Assembly: GCA_040756715.1 (NCBI GenBank)
Contig: JBFLYE010000111.1
Span: 1 to 8,058 of the forward strand
Source: JBFLYE01 sp040756715 [NCBI: bacterium]
GTDB lineage: Bacteria; UBA9089; UBA9088
DNA: 8,058 nt
Direction of reading: 5' to 3'
Below, piece by piece: positions 1 to 6,688 of this stretch. Position 1 is the first letter of the stretch, and every line of letters begins with the position of its first letter. The notes beneath the pieces were generated by a model. That model was not told the origin of the DNA. It worked only from the letters and a program-made list of their open reading frames with translations, and did not search any database. The translations under genes and the position numbers were made by a program.

Positions 1-377
1 GGTTTATGGGAAGAAATATCCCAAAACCAGATTTAGAAAGAGAAAGGGAGAATATCCATAAAATAATTGATTTAATCTTGGATGGCATAATCCTTTCCTG
101 CCATGATATATCCGATGGTGGGATGATTACCACAATAATTGAGATGGCGATGTTAAGCAATCTTGGGGCAGAAATTACCATTGAAGGAATTGGCGATATT
201 AGAGAAGACAAAAGGCTTTTTTCTGAAACGCCTGGGTTTATTTTGGAGGTAAAAAAGGGAGGGGAGAAAAAAATAAAGGCATTGCAGGAAGCATACCAGA
301 TTGGCTACATTATTCCTGATAAAAGGCTAGTGATTAAGGGCTTATTGGATATTCCTATAGATACTTTGATTAAATGA
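1..377 (+). CDS. purL: Phosphoribosylformylglycinamidine synthase subunit PurL, C-terminal fragment
   Basis: This is the 3' end of purL. The frame is open from the first base (first full codon at base 3), so the ATG at 6 is internal. PurL is the cytoplasmic synthetase subunit of FGAM synthase, converting FGAR to FGAM with ATP and glutamine-derived ammonia in purine synthesis. What is visible is the last part of the second AIR-synthase-like C domain. A linker (PKPDLERERENI) leads into the helix before the family signature CHDISDGG, then the EMA helix, GAEI, and LFSETPGFILEV, which matches the usual LFSES-P-F-V-EV strand of PurL. The tail is short and ends DIPIDTLIK. The stop overlaps the next start by ATGA at 374-377, indicating cotranscription and probable translational coupling with the cyclase. 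The fold is shared with PurM, SelD and HypE, but the motif order fits PurL best. The N-terminal part lies outside the window. Confidence 0.88.
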   Translation, partial: FMGRNIPKPDLERERENIHKIIDLILDGIILSCHDISDGGMITTIIEMAMLSNLGAEITIEGIGDIREDKRLFSETPGFILEVKKGGEKKIKALQEAYQIGYIIPDKRLVIKGLLDIPIDTLIK

Positions 378-2452
378 AAAAGCTTATAATTGGCGGATTG
401 TTTGGGATTTTTATGGGAGTAGTAATAATTTTTCTTTCTCAAAACCTCCATCTTTTCAAAGACTTTGAAAGGGCATCTTTGAATTTTCGCTTTGTCTTTG
501 GTGGAGGAGCAAAAGAGGCGGCATTTGATGATGTTGTAATTGTTGATATAGACAATGAAAGCATTCGTTCACTTGGAAGATGGCAAAGTTGGCCAAGGAG
601 ATATTATGCCGAGGTTATTGATTATATAAGGGAGGGTGGAGCAAAAGCCATAGGCTCTGATGTTGCCTTTGTTGACTATTCAAACCCGAAGGATGACGAG
701 GCAATTATTGAGGTAAGTAAAAAGACACAAAATTTTGTTAATTCATTCTTCTTTCCATTTACCGCCGAGGTAAAGGGGACGCCATCAATTGAGAATATGC
801 AAAGGCTTACCCTTCCTCAACCAAAGGGAATAGCGTTTGTGGGCAAGTATAAAAATATTACCCCACCAATAAAAGAGATTCAAAAAGTATCTGGTGGAAT
901 TGGGTATTTTAATAGATACCCAGATGATGATGGAAATACAAGGTCTCTTCCCCTGGTTACACCATACCAGAATAGACTATATCTTTCACTCTCCCTTGCT
1001 GTTGTCTGTAAGGCTTTGGGCATAGATATAAACGACATTCGCTTTGGAGAAAAATATCTTTACCTTTCTCATAAAAAGAGAATCCCTGTTGAGAAAGGGG
1101 TCAAGATGTGGATTAAATATATTGGGGGGGCAAAAAGCTTTAGATTTATCCCTTTTACTACTGTTTTAGGAAGGAAGGTTCCCAGGGAGTATTTTAAAGA
1201 TAAGATTGTGATAATTGGAGGAAGTGCAGAGGGCTTGTTTGATATTACGACCAATCCATTCTCTGAAGTTTATCCTGGGGTTGAAATTCACGCCAATATT
1301 ATCCATAACATTTTAACCAATAACTTTATGACCAAGGTATCTGAGCGAACAATATGGATAATCATTCTATTTTTAGGGACAATTATAGGGCTTTTTTCAT
1401 CCGTCCTTTCCTTAAAAAAGGGGATTTTTGCAATGATTGGGCTTCTTTTTGGGTATCTTGCTGCCTCGGTTATTATCTTTGAAACCAAAGGCTTATGGCT
1501 TGAAATGGTCTCTCCTTCCTTCTCAATGGGTCTTTCATTCCTTTCAGTCTGGCTTTGGAGGTTTCAAACCGAGGAGAGGGAGAAAAAGAAGGTAAGGGGG
1601 ATGTTTTCAAGGTATGTCAGCAAGGATGTGGTTGAAATGCTTGTTTCTAATCCCGATGCATTTTCCCTGGGTGGAAAAAGGCTTGAGCTTTCTGTTTTAT
1701 TCTCGGATATCTGTGGATTTACCACACTTTCCGAAAAGCTACAAGCAGAAGAGATTGTTTCTTTATTGAATGAATATTTTACCGCAATGAATCAGGTTAT
1801 CTTTAAGCATAAGGGAACCCTTGACAAATACATTGGCGATGCGATTATGGTTTTTTATGGTGCGCCACTATACCCTGAAGACCATGCCAAGCGAGCGGTT
1901 TTAACCGCCCTGGATATGATAAGGGAGTTAAATCGGCTAAAGAAGGAATGGAAGGCAAGGGGTAAGGAGGAGCTTGATATTGGGATTGGCATAAATACCG
2001 GTGAGATGGTGGTAGGAAATATTGGTTCGGATATCCAGACAAATTATACGGTAATCGGTGATGAGGTAAATTTGGCATCCCGGCTTGAGGGAATGACCAG
2101 AAGGTATGATGCTCAAATAATTATAAGCAAGGCAACCTACGAGAAGATAAAGGATGAAATCTTGTCAAGGGAGGTAGACCTTATTGTGGTAAAGGGGAAG
2201 ACGCGTCCAGTGATGATTTATGAGCCAATTGGGCTGATCAATGAGGTAGGAGAGGAAAAGAAAAAACAGCTTGAGGTTTTCCAAAATGGGCTTTTGCTTT
2301 ATAAAGAAAAGAAATGGAAAGAAGCGGCAAATGTATTTTCCACAATTATGGAGGATGGGATTTCAAGGATGTATTTTATGAGATGCCAGGATTATATTGC
2401 TTCTCCACCACCTCCTGACTGGGATGGGGTATATGTTTATAAGACAAAATGA
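374..2452 (+). CDS. Membrane CHASE2-domain class III adenylate (nucleotide) cyclase
   Basis: A 692-residue sensor cyclase predicted to make cAMP from ATP in response to an extracytoplasmic signal. Order: N-terminal membrane anchor (about residues 5-22); a large extracytoplasmic CHASE2 domain (about 30-320; DDVVIVDID, IGSDVAF and DKIVIIGGSAEGLFD are typical); three membrane helices (about 327-346, 350-370, 373-396); then a cytoplasmic class III catalytic domain (about 436-600). Catalytic residues are all present: metal aspartates D445 (FSDICGF) and D489, adenine-selecting K485 (DKYIGD) and T559 (NYTVIGDE), and transition-state N566 and R570 (NLASR). Thr instead of Asp at the second purine-selecting position is the class IIIb pattern, a group with known bicarbonate-responsive members. 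The tail has a TPR-like helix pair (about 628-660) and ends in a PPPPDWDG motif that I recall from other bacterial cyclases of this type. It overlaps purL and the nuclease gene by ATGA at each end. No SD precedes the start. The ligand is unknown, and guanylate cyclase activity cannot be excluded. Confidence 0.9.
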   Translation: MKKLIIGGLFGIFMGVVIIFLSQNLHLFKDFERASLNFRFVFGGGAKEAAFDDVVIVDIDNESIRSLGRWQSWPRRYYAEVIDYIREGGAKAIGSDVAFVDYSNPKDDEAIIEVSKKTQNFVNSFFFPFTAEVKGTPSIENMQRLTLPQPKGIAFVGKYKNITPPIKEIQKVSGGIGYFNRYPDDDGNTRSLPLVTPYQNRLYLSLSLAVVCKALGIDINDIRFGEKYLYLSHKKRIPVEKGVKMWIKYIGGAKSFRFIPFTTVLGRKVPREYFKDKIVIIGGSAEGLFDITTNPFSEVYPGVEIHANIIHNILTNNFMTKVSERTIWIIILFLGTIIGLFSSVLSLKKGIFAMIGLLFGYLAASVIIFETKGLWLEMVSPSFSMGLSFLSVWLWRFQTEEREKKKVRGMFSRYVSKDVVEMLVSNPDAFSLGGKRLELSVLFSDICGFTTLSEKLQAEEIVSLLNEYFTAMNQVIFKHKGTLDKYIGDAIMVFYGAPLYPEDHAKRAVLTALDMIRELNRLKKEWKARGKEELDIGIGINTGEMVVGNIGSDIQTNYTVIGDEVNLASRLEGMTRRYDAQIIISKATYEKIKDEILSREVDLIVVKGKTRPVMIYEPIGLINEVGEEKKKQLEVFQNGLLLYKEKKWKEAANVFSTIMEDGISRMYFMRCQDYIASPPPPDWDGVYVYKTK

Positions 2453-3159
2453 AGGTAAGCCATTTTAAGCTATCAATGTTCCTTGAGTGTCCTTTAAAGT
2501 ATAAATTTTATTATATTGACGAGCTTAAGAAATATTGCAAGCCAAAGCCATACCAGAGCATGGGAATATCTATCCATAGAGCCCTTGAGGCATTCTTTAA
2601 ACAAGGCACAAGAACGATGAATACTCTGCATAGCCTTCTTAGAAAGCATTGGGTAAGGGAGGGGTATTCAGGAAGGGAAGAGGAAAGAATCTGGGGGCTT
2701 AAAGCACTTTCTATGCTCCGTAATTTTTACGAGGCAAATAATGTCCAGATTAACCCAATAATGCTTGAGAGCGAATTTTCTGTTTCTTTCCCTGATTTTA
2801 CCCTTACTGGAAGGATTGACCGGGTAGACAAGCTACACGAAGGATATGAAGTTATTGATTATAAAACAGGAGAGAAGCTGACAAAGGAATCCTGCGATAA
2901 TGACCTTCAGATGACGATGTATTCCATAGGATTTTATCATACCCATAAGAGCATTCCAGATCAACTAACCTTCCATTTTTTAAAGGATAACACAAGGATA
3001 ACCACAAGAAGGAATAAAGAGGATATAGAAAAAGGGATAGGGTTTATCAAAGCAACAGTAGAAAAAATGAAAAACGAAACAAAATTTCATCCTAAACCCA
3101 ATAAATTCTGTTCCTTCTGCGATTTTACTATCCTCTGTCCTGTATTTATATCCAAATAA
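2449..3159 (+). CDS. Stand-alone PD-(D/E)XK nuclease, RecB/Cas4-like, with predicted Fe-S cluster
   Basis: A 236-residue protein of the PDDEXK_1 / RecB-nuclease superfamily, predicted to cut DNA. It opens with the family N-terminal motif (SHFKLSMFLECPLKYKFYY). Active-site elements follow in order: H43 and E47 in GISIHRALE, D124 in GRIDRVD, D137 and K139 in EVIDYKTG, and Q154 in DLQMTMYSIG. Four cysteines, C14 near the N-terminus and C221, C224 and C230 at the C-terminus (CSFCDFTILC), match the split four-cysteine layout that holds a 4Fe-4S cluster in AddB and Cas4 nucleases. No helicase domain is attached and there is no CRISPR array or other cas gene nearby, so it is probably a solitary repair or DNA-processing nuclease rather than an adaptation Cas4. 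Its ATG overlaps the cyclase stop (ATGA), so the two are probably co-expressed. A functional link to cyclic nucleotide signalling is not shown. Confidence 0.85.
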   Translation: MKVSHFKLSMFLECPLKYKFYYIDELKKYCKPKPYQSMGISIHRALEAFFKQGTRTMNTLHSLLRKHWVREGYSGREEERIWGLKALSMLRNFYEANNVQINPIMLESEFSVSFPDFTLTGRIDRVDKLHEGYEVIDYKTGEKLTKESCDNDLQMTMYSIGFYHTHKSIPDQLTFHFLKDNTRITTRRNKEDIEKGIGFIKATVEKMKNETKFHPKPNKFCSFCDFTILCPVFISK

Positions 3160-3175
3160 AAAATCTCTCAAAATC

Positions 3176-3204
3176 TTGACAAAGTATGGATTTCAAGGTA
3201 TAGT
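3176..3204 (+). promoter_or_regulatory. Sigma-70 type promoter of the alr-thiC operon
   Basis: A perfect -35 hexamer TTGACA (3176-3181), a 17-base spacer and a -10 hexamer TATAGT (3199-3204, five of six consensus bases) lie 17-45 bases after the nuclease stop. Transcription should begin near 3210-3212, about 12-14 bases before the alr ATG at 3224. The TTG at 3176 opens a longer frame in phase with alr, but that TTG is the -35 box itself and would not be transcribed from this promoter. The leader that would result has no Shine-Dalgarno sequence. Confidence 0.8.
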
Positions 3205-3223
3205 AGAACACATATCACATATA

Positions 3224-4318
3224 ATGAATAATGTTTGGGTTGAGATAAACATAGCTGCTATTCTTTATAACCTCTCTTGCATTAAAAATATAACATCTTC
3301 AAAAATCCTGGCTGTGGTCAAGGCTGATGCCTATGGACATGGAGCAATTAAGGTTGTAAGGGCTATAAAAGACAAGGTTGATATGCTTGGGGTTTTTTCT
3401 ATTGAGGAGGGAATAGCATTAAGGGAGGCAGGAATAAGGGAAAGAATCCTTATTTTAGGGCCAAGCCAAGCCTCTTATGCAGACAAGATAATCCATTATG
3501 ACCTTACCCCATCTGTATTTACAGAGGAAATGCTTAAATCTCTTTCATTAAAGGCAAAGAAGCCAATAAATGTTCATATAAAGATAGATACAGGGATGTG
3601 GAGGATTGGTGTTCCTTATAATGATGCGACCTTATTTATTGAAAAGGCAATATCCTATCCAAATATCAAAATAGAAGGAATCTTTTCCCACCTTGCAACC
3701 TCATATTTAAAGGATAAAACTTATGCAAATTGCCAATTTGAAAGGTTTTCTTATGTCCTAAAAAGCCTTTCTGAAAAAGGGATAAATATTCCGATAAGGC
3801 ATATTGCCGCATCTTCTGGAATTTTAGACCTACCCCTCGTCCACCTTGATATGGTAAGGCCTGGAATATTGCTTTATGGCCTATTTCCTTCAAAGGAGGT
3901 AGAGAAAAAATTTTTGCCAAAGGAGGCAATGTCCTGCAAGACAAGGATAGCGTTTTTAAGGAGGATTCCAGCTGGCTCGGGAATATCCTATGGTCAAACA
4001 TATAGAACAGATAGGGAATCTACAATTGCGGTAATTCCTATAGGTTATTCCCATGGATTAAGGAGGGCATTGTCAAACAAGGGATTTGTTCTTGTAAGGG
4101 GAAAAAGGGCAAAAATGGTTGGGACAATATGTATGGATATGACAATGATTGATGTATCAGAAATTCCTGGTGTCTCTATGGGCGATGAGGTGGTTATATT
4201 TGGAAACCAGGGAGAGGCTTTTATTTCCATTGATGAGCTGGCAGATGCTTGCAATACAATAAACTATGAGATAATCACAGGAATAAACCAGAGGGTTCCT
4301 AGAATATACAAGGAATGA
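3224..4318 (+). CDS. alr: Alanine racemase (PLP-dependent)
   Basis: A 364-residue cytoplasmic enzyme that interconverts L- and D-alanine for peptidoglycan precursors. The N-terminal PLP barrel begins WVEINIAAILYNL and carries the cofactor lysine K33 in AVVKADAYGHG. The position of the carbamylated lysine of other alanine racemases is K120 with R127 seven residues later (KIDTGMWRIG). R212 in MVRPGILLYG should contact the pyridine nitrogen of PLP. The C-terminal domain has the second catalytic base Y256 (SGISYGQTY) and the substrate-binding M304-D305 (GTICMDMT). The motif usually written DTGMGRLG has Trp at the variable position here. The ATG at 3224 is preferred over TTG 3176 because it gives the family's normal N-terminus and lies just downstream of a strong promoter. 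The stop overlaps thiC by ATGA, so alr is the first gene of a two-gene operon. Confidence 0.95.
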   Translation: MNNVWVEINIAAILYNLSCIKNITSSKILAVVKADAYGHGAIKVVRAIKDKVDMLGVFSIEEGIALREAGIRERILILGPSQASYADKIIHYDLTPSVFTEEMLKSLSLKAKKPINVHIKIDTGMWRIGVPYNDATLFIEKAISYPNIKIEGIFSHLATSYLKDKTYANCQFERFSYVLKSLSEKGINIPIRHIAASSGILDLPLVHLDMVRPGILLYGLFPSKEVEKKFLPKEAMSCKTRIAFLRRIPAGSGISYGQTYRTDRESTIAVIPIGYSHGLRRALSNKGFVLVRGKRAKMVGTICMDMTMIDVSEIPGVSMGDEVVIFGNQGEAFISIDELADACNTINYEIITGINQRVPRIYKE

Positions 4319-5550
4319 CACAGATATTGTCTGCAAAAAAGGGGATAATTACAGATGAGGTAAAGAGGGTAGCCTTGGAAGAGGAGCTATCTATTGAGAC
4401 CATTGTAGATGGAATAAAAGAGGGAATAATTACAATTCCAAAGAATAAGAAAAGAAATATAGAAAAAATTAAAGGCATCGGCAGCGGTTTATTAAAAAAG
4501 GTAAATGCAAATATTGGCTCATCAACCCTACTTTCCTCTTTAGAGTTTGAAAGAAAAAAGCTTTATTTTGCTTTAGAGGGAGGGACAGATACAATTATGG
4601 ATTTGTCTGTGGGAGGAAATATTGACAAAATAAGAAAAACCCTCATTTCAGAATGCCCTGTTCCTTTTGGCACGGTTCCTATATATCAAGCCGCATCACT
4701 TGTTAAAAATATAGAGGATATAACCCCTTCCCTTATCCTTAAGGTAATCGAAAAACAAGCAGAAGATGGGGTTGATTTTATGACCATACATTGTGGCTTA
4801 AGGCAGGAATTCTTTCCTTTTCTTGAAAAGAGGCTTATTCCTATGGTAAGCAGGGGTGGAGCAATTATTTACCATTGGATGAAGAAAAAGAAAAAGGAAA
4901 ATCCATTGTATGAATATTTTGAGGATATTTTAAAGATTGCCTTAAAATACGATGTTACATTAAGCTTAGGCGATAGCTTAAGGCCTGGCTGCCTTGCTGA
5001 TTCTACAGATTCTAGCCAGATAAAGGAGCTAATCCAGTTGGGAGAATTAAGGGACATTGCACACAAGAAAGGTGTTCAGATAATCATTGAAGGACCAGGC
5101 CACCTTCCCCTTAATCATATAAAAGCAAATGTTAAATTGGCAAAAAAGATAACCAAAAATGCACCATTGTATTTGCTTGGCCCAATTCCCTGCGATATTG
5201 CCCCAGGCTATGACCATGTAACCTCTGCCATTGGTGCCTCTTTGGCTGCTTTGTATGGTGCGGATTTTATCTGCTATGTAACACCCTCTGAACACCTTGG
5301 CCTTCCTACACCAGATGAGGTAAAAGAGGGTGTAATTTCAGCAAAAATTGCCGGAATTTGTGCCGATATTGCTTTGGGAAAAAAAGCATTAGTAGAGAGG
5401 AATATAGAAATGGCTAAGGCAAGGAAGGCTCTTAATTGGAAAAAACAAGAAAGCCTTTCAATTGACCCCAAAAAGGTAAAAAGCTACCACTTAAAAAACA
5501 AAACCCCCTGCACAATGTGTGGCGATTTTTGTGTGTTTAAGATAAAATAA
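4315..5550 (+). CDS. thiC: Phosphomethylpyrimidine synthase ThiC (short form)
   Basis: A 411-residue radical-SAM enzyme that rearranges aminoimidazole ribotide (AIR) to HMP phosphate, the pyrimidine half of thiamine. It is the short form, lacking the N-terminal domain of the roughly 600-residue proteobacterial and plant enzymes. Motifs in order: KVNANIGSS (62-70), TIMDLSVGG (93-101), PVPFGTVPIYQA (115-126), DGVDFMTIHCG (151-161), SLGDSLRPGCLADSTD (217-232), EGPGH (259-263), DIAPGYDH (294-301) and YVTPSEHLGLP (321-331). H263 and H327 lie 64 residues apart, as expected for the two zinc-binding histidines. The C-terminal cluster motif C399-x2-C402-x3-C406 is at the very end; long forms have x4 in the second gap, and I believe x3 is usual in short forms. 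ThiC paralogues make benzimidazoles (BzaA/B/F), but no cobamide genes are nearby. The start overlaps the alr stop. AAGGA directly abuts the ATG, too close to act as an SD. I see no TPP riboswitch upstream of the operon. Confidence 0.93.
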   Translation: MTQILSAKKGIITDEVKRVALEEELSIETIVDGIKEGIITIPKNKKRNIEKIKGIGSGLLKKVNANIGSSTLLSSLEFERKKLYFALEGGTDTIMDLSVGGNIDKIRKTLISECPVPFGTVPIYQAASLVKNIEDITPSLILKVIEKQAEDGVDFMTIHCGLRQEFFPFLEKRLIPMVSRGGAIIYHWMKKKKKENPLYEYFEDILKIALKYDVTLSLGDSLRPGCLADSTDSSQIKELIQLGELRDIAHKKGVQIIIEGPGHLPLNHIKANVKLAKKITKNAPLYLLGPIPCDIAPGYDHVTSAIGASLAALYGADFICYVTPSEHLGLPTPDEVKEGVISAKIAGICADIALGKKALVERNIEMAKARKALNWKKQESLSIDPKKVKSYHLKNKTPCTMCGDFCVFKIK

Positions 5551-5553
5551 ATG

Positions 5554-5742
5554 TTATCGCTCATTTTCTTTCTTTACATAATAGGCTATTGCTAGTATGC
5601 ATAACCAAAGAACCATAGCAATAATTCCCGAGAAAATCTTTAGCTCCTTACTAAAAAGAGAGCCAATAGCCACTGTGGTTAATTATTTTGCCAAATCAAA
5701 CAATACCCTTGTCATCTCTTTTCTACCCTCCCGGTTTGCCAT
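5554..5742 (-). pseudogene. Small two-helix membrane protein gene with one in-frame stop
   Basis: Reading the minus strand from ATG 5742-5740 gives MANREGRKEMTRVLFDLAK, an in-frame TAA at 5685-5683 (codon 20), then 42 more residues to TAA 5556-5554. The part after the stop is LTTVAIGSLFSKELK followed by a clear membrane helix (residues about 36-56) and a charged end, VKKENER. The whole reads as a small protein with two helices (about 14-30 and 36-56) split by a short SKELK turn, resembling tiny DUF6722-like membrane proteins whose first helix often reads DLxKY. Codon 20 would then be Tyr (TAT or TAC), one substitution away from TAA. M10 is an alternative start, with GGGAGG 11 bases upstream. 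It converges on thiC with 3 bases between the two stops. Function unknown; the family likeness is from memory. It may be a fresh pseudogene, a sequence error or a strain variant. The + strand frame over the same bases looks like its shadow. Confidence 0.55.
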
Positions 5743-5783
5743 ACAAATAAAGTCTATTACCCCTTTTTCTCAAATGTAAAAAA

Positions 5784-6632
5784 ATGGCTTTTGAAAGAGA
5801 AACAAAAAAATTTTTGGCATACCTTGCTCAAGAAAATTATTCTCTCCATACAATAAGAAATTATGAAATGGATTTAAAGGCATGGTTTTCTTTTTTAAAG
5901 GAAAGGGAGGCAAGTTATCATATGGCAAGGGAATATTTGGGAAGCTTGGTAAAGAGGGGTAGAAAAAAAAAGACAATTGCAAGAAAGCTTTCTTCCCTAA
6001 GGAGCTTTTATAATTTTCTATGCATTTATGAGGGGTTAAAGGATAATCCTATATCTGGGTTGCTAATGCCGCGCCTTCCAAAGAACCTTCCGAATTTTCT
6101 TGATTTGCCTTCTGTGCTTAAATTGATTGATACATCATCTTTGGGTCGTCTTGGGATAAGAAATAGGGCAATTGTCGAGCTATTTTATTCAACGGGAATA
6201 AGGGTTTATGAGCTTTCGCAATTGAATATATCAGACATTAATCTATCTGATCAAACAATAATGGTTGTTGCTAAAGGAAAAAAGGAGAGGCTTGTTCCAT
6301 TTGGCTCTTATGCAAGGGATTCTTTAATTTCCTATCTTAAAATAAGGGTTGCGCAAGGGGATGCCCTTTTTCTAAATAGATTTGGAGGAAGGCTTTCTAG
6401 CCGGGCAATTGAGAAGATCATTGATAAAATAAGGAAAAAGGCAGGTCTTCCCCATATCTCACCACATACTTTAAGGCATTCCTGTGCAACACATCTTTTG
6501 GAAAAGGGTGCTGATATTCGCTCTGTCCAGGAATTCCTTGGACACAAAAGCCTTTCCACAACCCAAATCTATACCCATATTACCAGAAAGCACCTTAAGA
6601 AGGTATATGATAAGGCACATCCTAGGGCATAA
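5784..6632 (+). CDS. xerD: Tyrosine recombinase XerC/XerD
   Basis: A 282-residue tyrosine recombinase, probably resolving chromosome dimers at a dif site. The N-terminal SAM-like core-binding domain (about 1-90) has FLAYLAQENYSLHTIRNYEMDL and the TIARKLSSLRSFYNFL helix. The catalytic domain (about 105-282) has the full active site: R140 (STGIRVYELSQL), K164 (AKGKKERLVPFG), H228 and R231 (SPHTLRHSCATHLL), H254 (LGHKSLSTT) and nucleophile Y263 (TQIYTHI). The end, YDKAHPRA, is typical of cellular Xer proteins rather than phage integrases, and the length is close to the usual near-300 residues. XerC versus XerD cannot be settled from this sequence alone. ATG 5784 is the natural start; no SD precedes it, and the upstream bases hold a minimal ATG-TAA (5774-5779). 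A run of nine A occurs at codons 60-63. It stands alone, with a promoter-bearing gap before glyA and no clear promoter of its own. Confidence 0.92.
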   Translation: MAFERETKKFLAYLAQENYSLHTIRNYEMDLKAWFSFLKEREASYHMAREYLGSLVKRGRKKKTIARKLSSLRSFYNFLCIYEGLKDNPISGLLMPRLPKNLPNFLDLPSVLKLIDTSSLGRLGIRNRAIVELFYSTGIRVYELSQLNISDINLSDQTIMVVAKGKKERLVPFGSYARDSLISYLKIRVAQGDALFLNRFGGRLSSRAIEKIIDKIRKKAGLPHISPHTLRHSCATHLLEKGADIRSVQEFLGHKSLSTTQIYTHITRKHLKKVYDKAHPRA

Positions 6633-6643
6633 TAATTTAGGAA

Positions 6644-6661
6644 TTTTGTCAATTGACAAAA
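6644..6661. promoter_or_regulatory. Perfect 18-base palindrome over the glyA -35 box (candidate operator)
   Basis: TTTTGTCAATTGACAAAA reads identically on both strands, with its centre between 6652 and 6653. It begins 12 bases after the xerD stop, and its right arm contains the TTGACA -35 of glyA. That position suits a repressor operator for glyA. In RNA the same bases could fold as a 7-pair, A/U-rich stem with an AAUU loop, followed 4 bases later by six T (6666-6671), so a weak xerD terminator is an alternative reading. I do not recognise the regulator. Confidence 0.5.
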
Positions 6662-6681
6662 ATGGTTTTTTAATTTATAGT
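6653..6681 (+). promoter_or_regulatory. Sigma-70 type promoter of glyA, probably giving a leaderless mRNA
   Basis: TTGACA (6653-6658), a 17-base spacer and TATAGT (6676-6681) form a strong promoter with the same hexamers and spacing as the alr promoter. A start site 6-8 bases past the -10 falls at 6687-6689, at or within two bases of the glyA ATG at 6689. The mRNA would therefore be leaderless or nearly so. The GTG at 6680 overlaps the -10 box, so it cannot be the start codon of a transcript from this promoter. Confidence 0.75.
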
Positions 6682-6688
6682 GTCAAAG

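Noticed and set aside
374-3159. Cyclase plus nuclease as a Pycsar-like anti-phage system
   Set aside because: The cyclase is a CHASE2 sensor with three further membrane helices, not a compact Pycsar cyclase, and the nuclease lacks a cyclic-nucleotide-sensing or typical effector domain. The neighbours are housekeeping genes.
2449-3159. Cas4 marking a CRISPR locus
   Set aside because: No repeats or other cas genes in the window; the four-cysteine RecB fold also occurs in solitary nucleases.
3220-3225. Perfect TATAAT just at the alr start, as an alternative promoter
   Set aside because: No -35-like hexamer at 16-18 bases upstream, and a transcript from it would begin after the alr ATG, near an out-of-frame ATG at 3231.
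5509-5550. ThiC cluster motif CX2CX3C instead of CX2CX4C as a defect
   Set aside because: All three cysteines are present, and from memory the shorter spacing is normal in short-form ThiC, so it is not evidence of lost function.
5587-5623. Inverted repeat TATTGCTA / TAGCAATA with a 21-base loop, as a terminator
   Set aside because: Only 8 pairs, A/T-rich, long loop and no T tract on either strand; it falls inside the minus-strand membrane-helix codons and is probably chance.
5597-5779. Possible 60-residue + strand protein between thiC and xer
   Set aside because: It has no SD, no promoter and no recognisable motif, and it is antisense to the better-formed minus-strand membrane-protein frame at 5554-5742.
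5732-5784. Promoter for xer
   Set aside because: TATTAC (5755-5760) and TACAAA (5743-5748) were considered as -10 boxes, but neither has a matching -35 at 16-18 bases.
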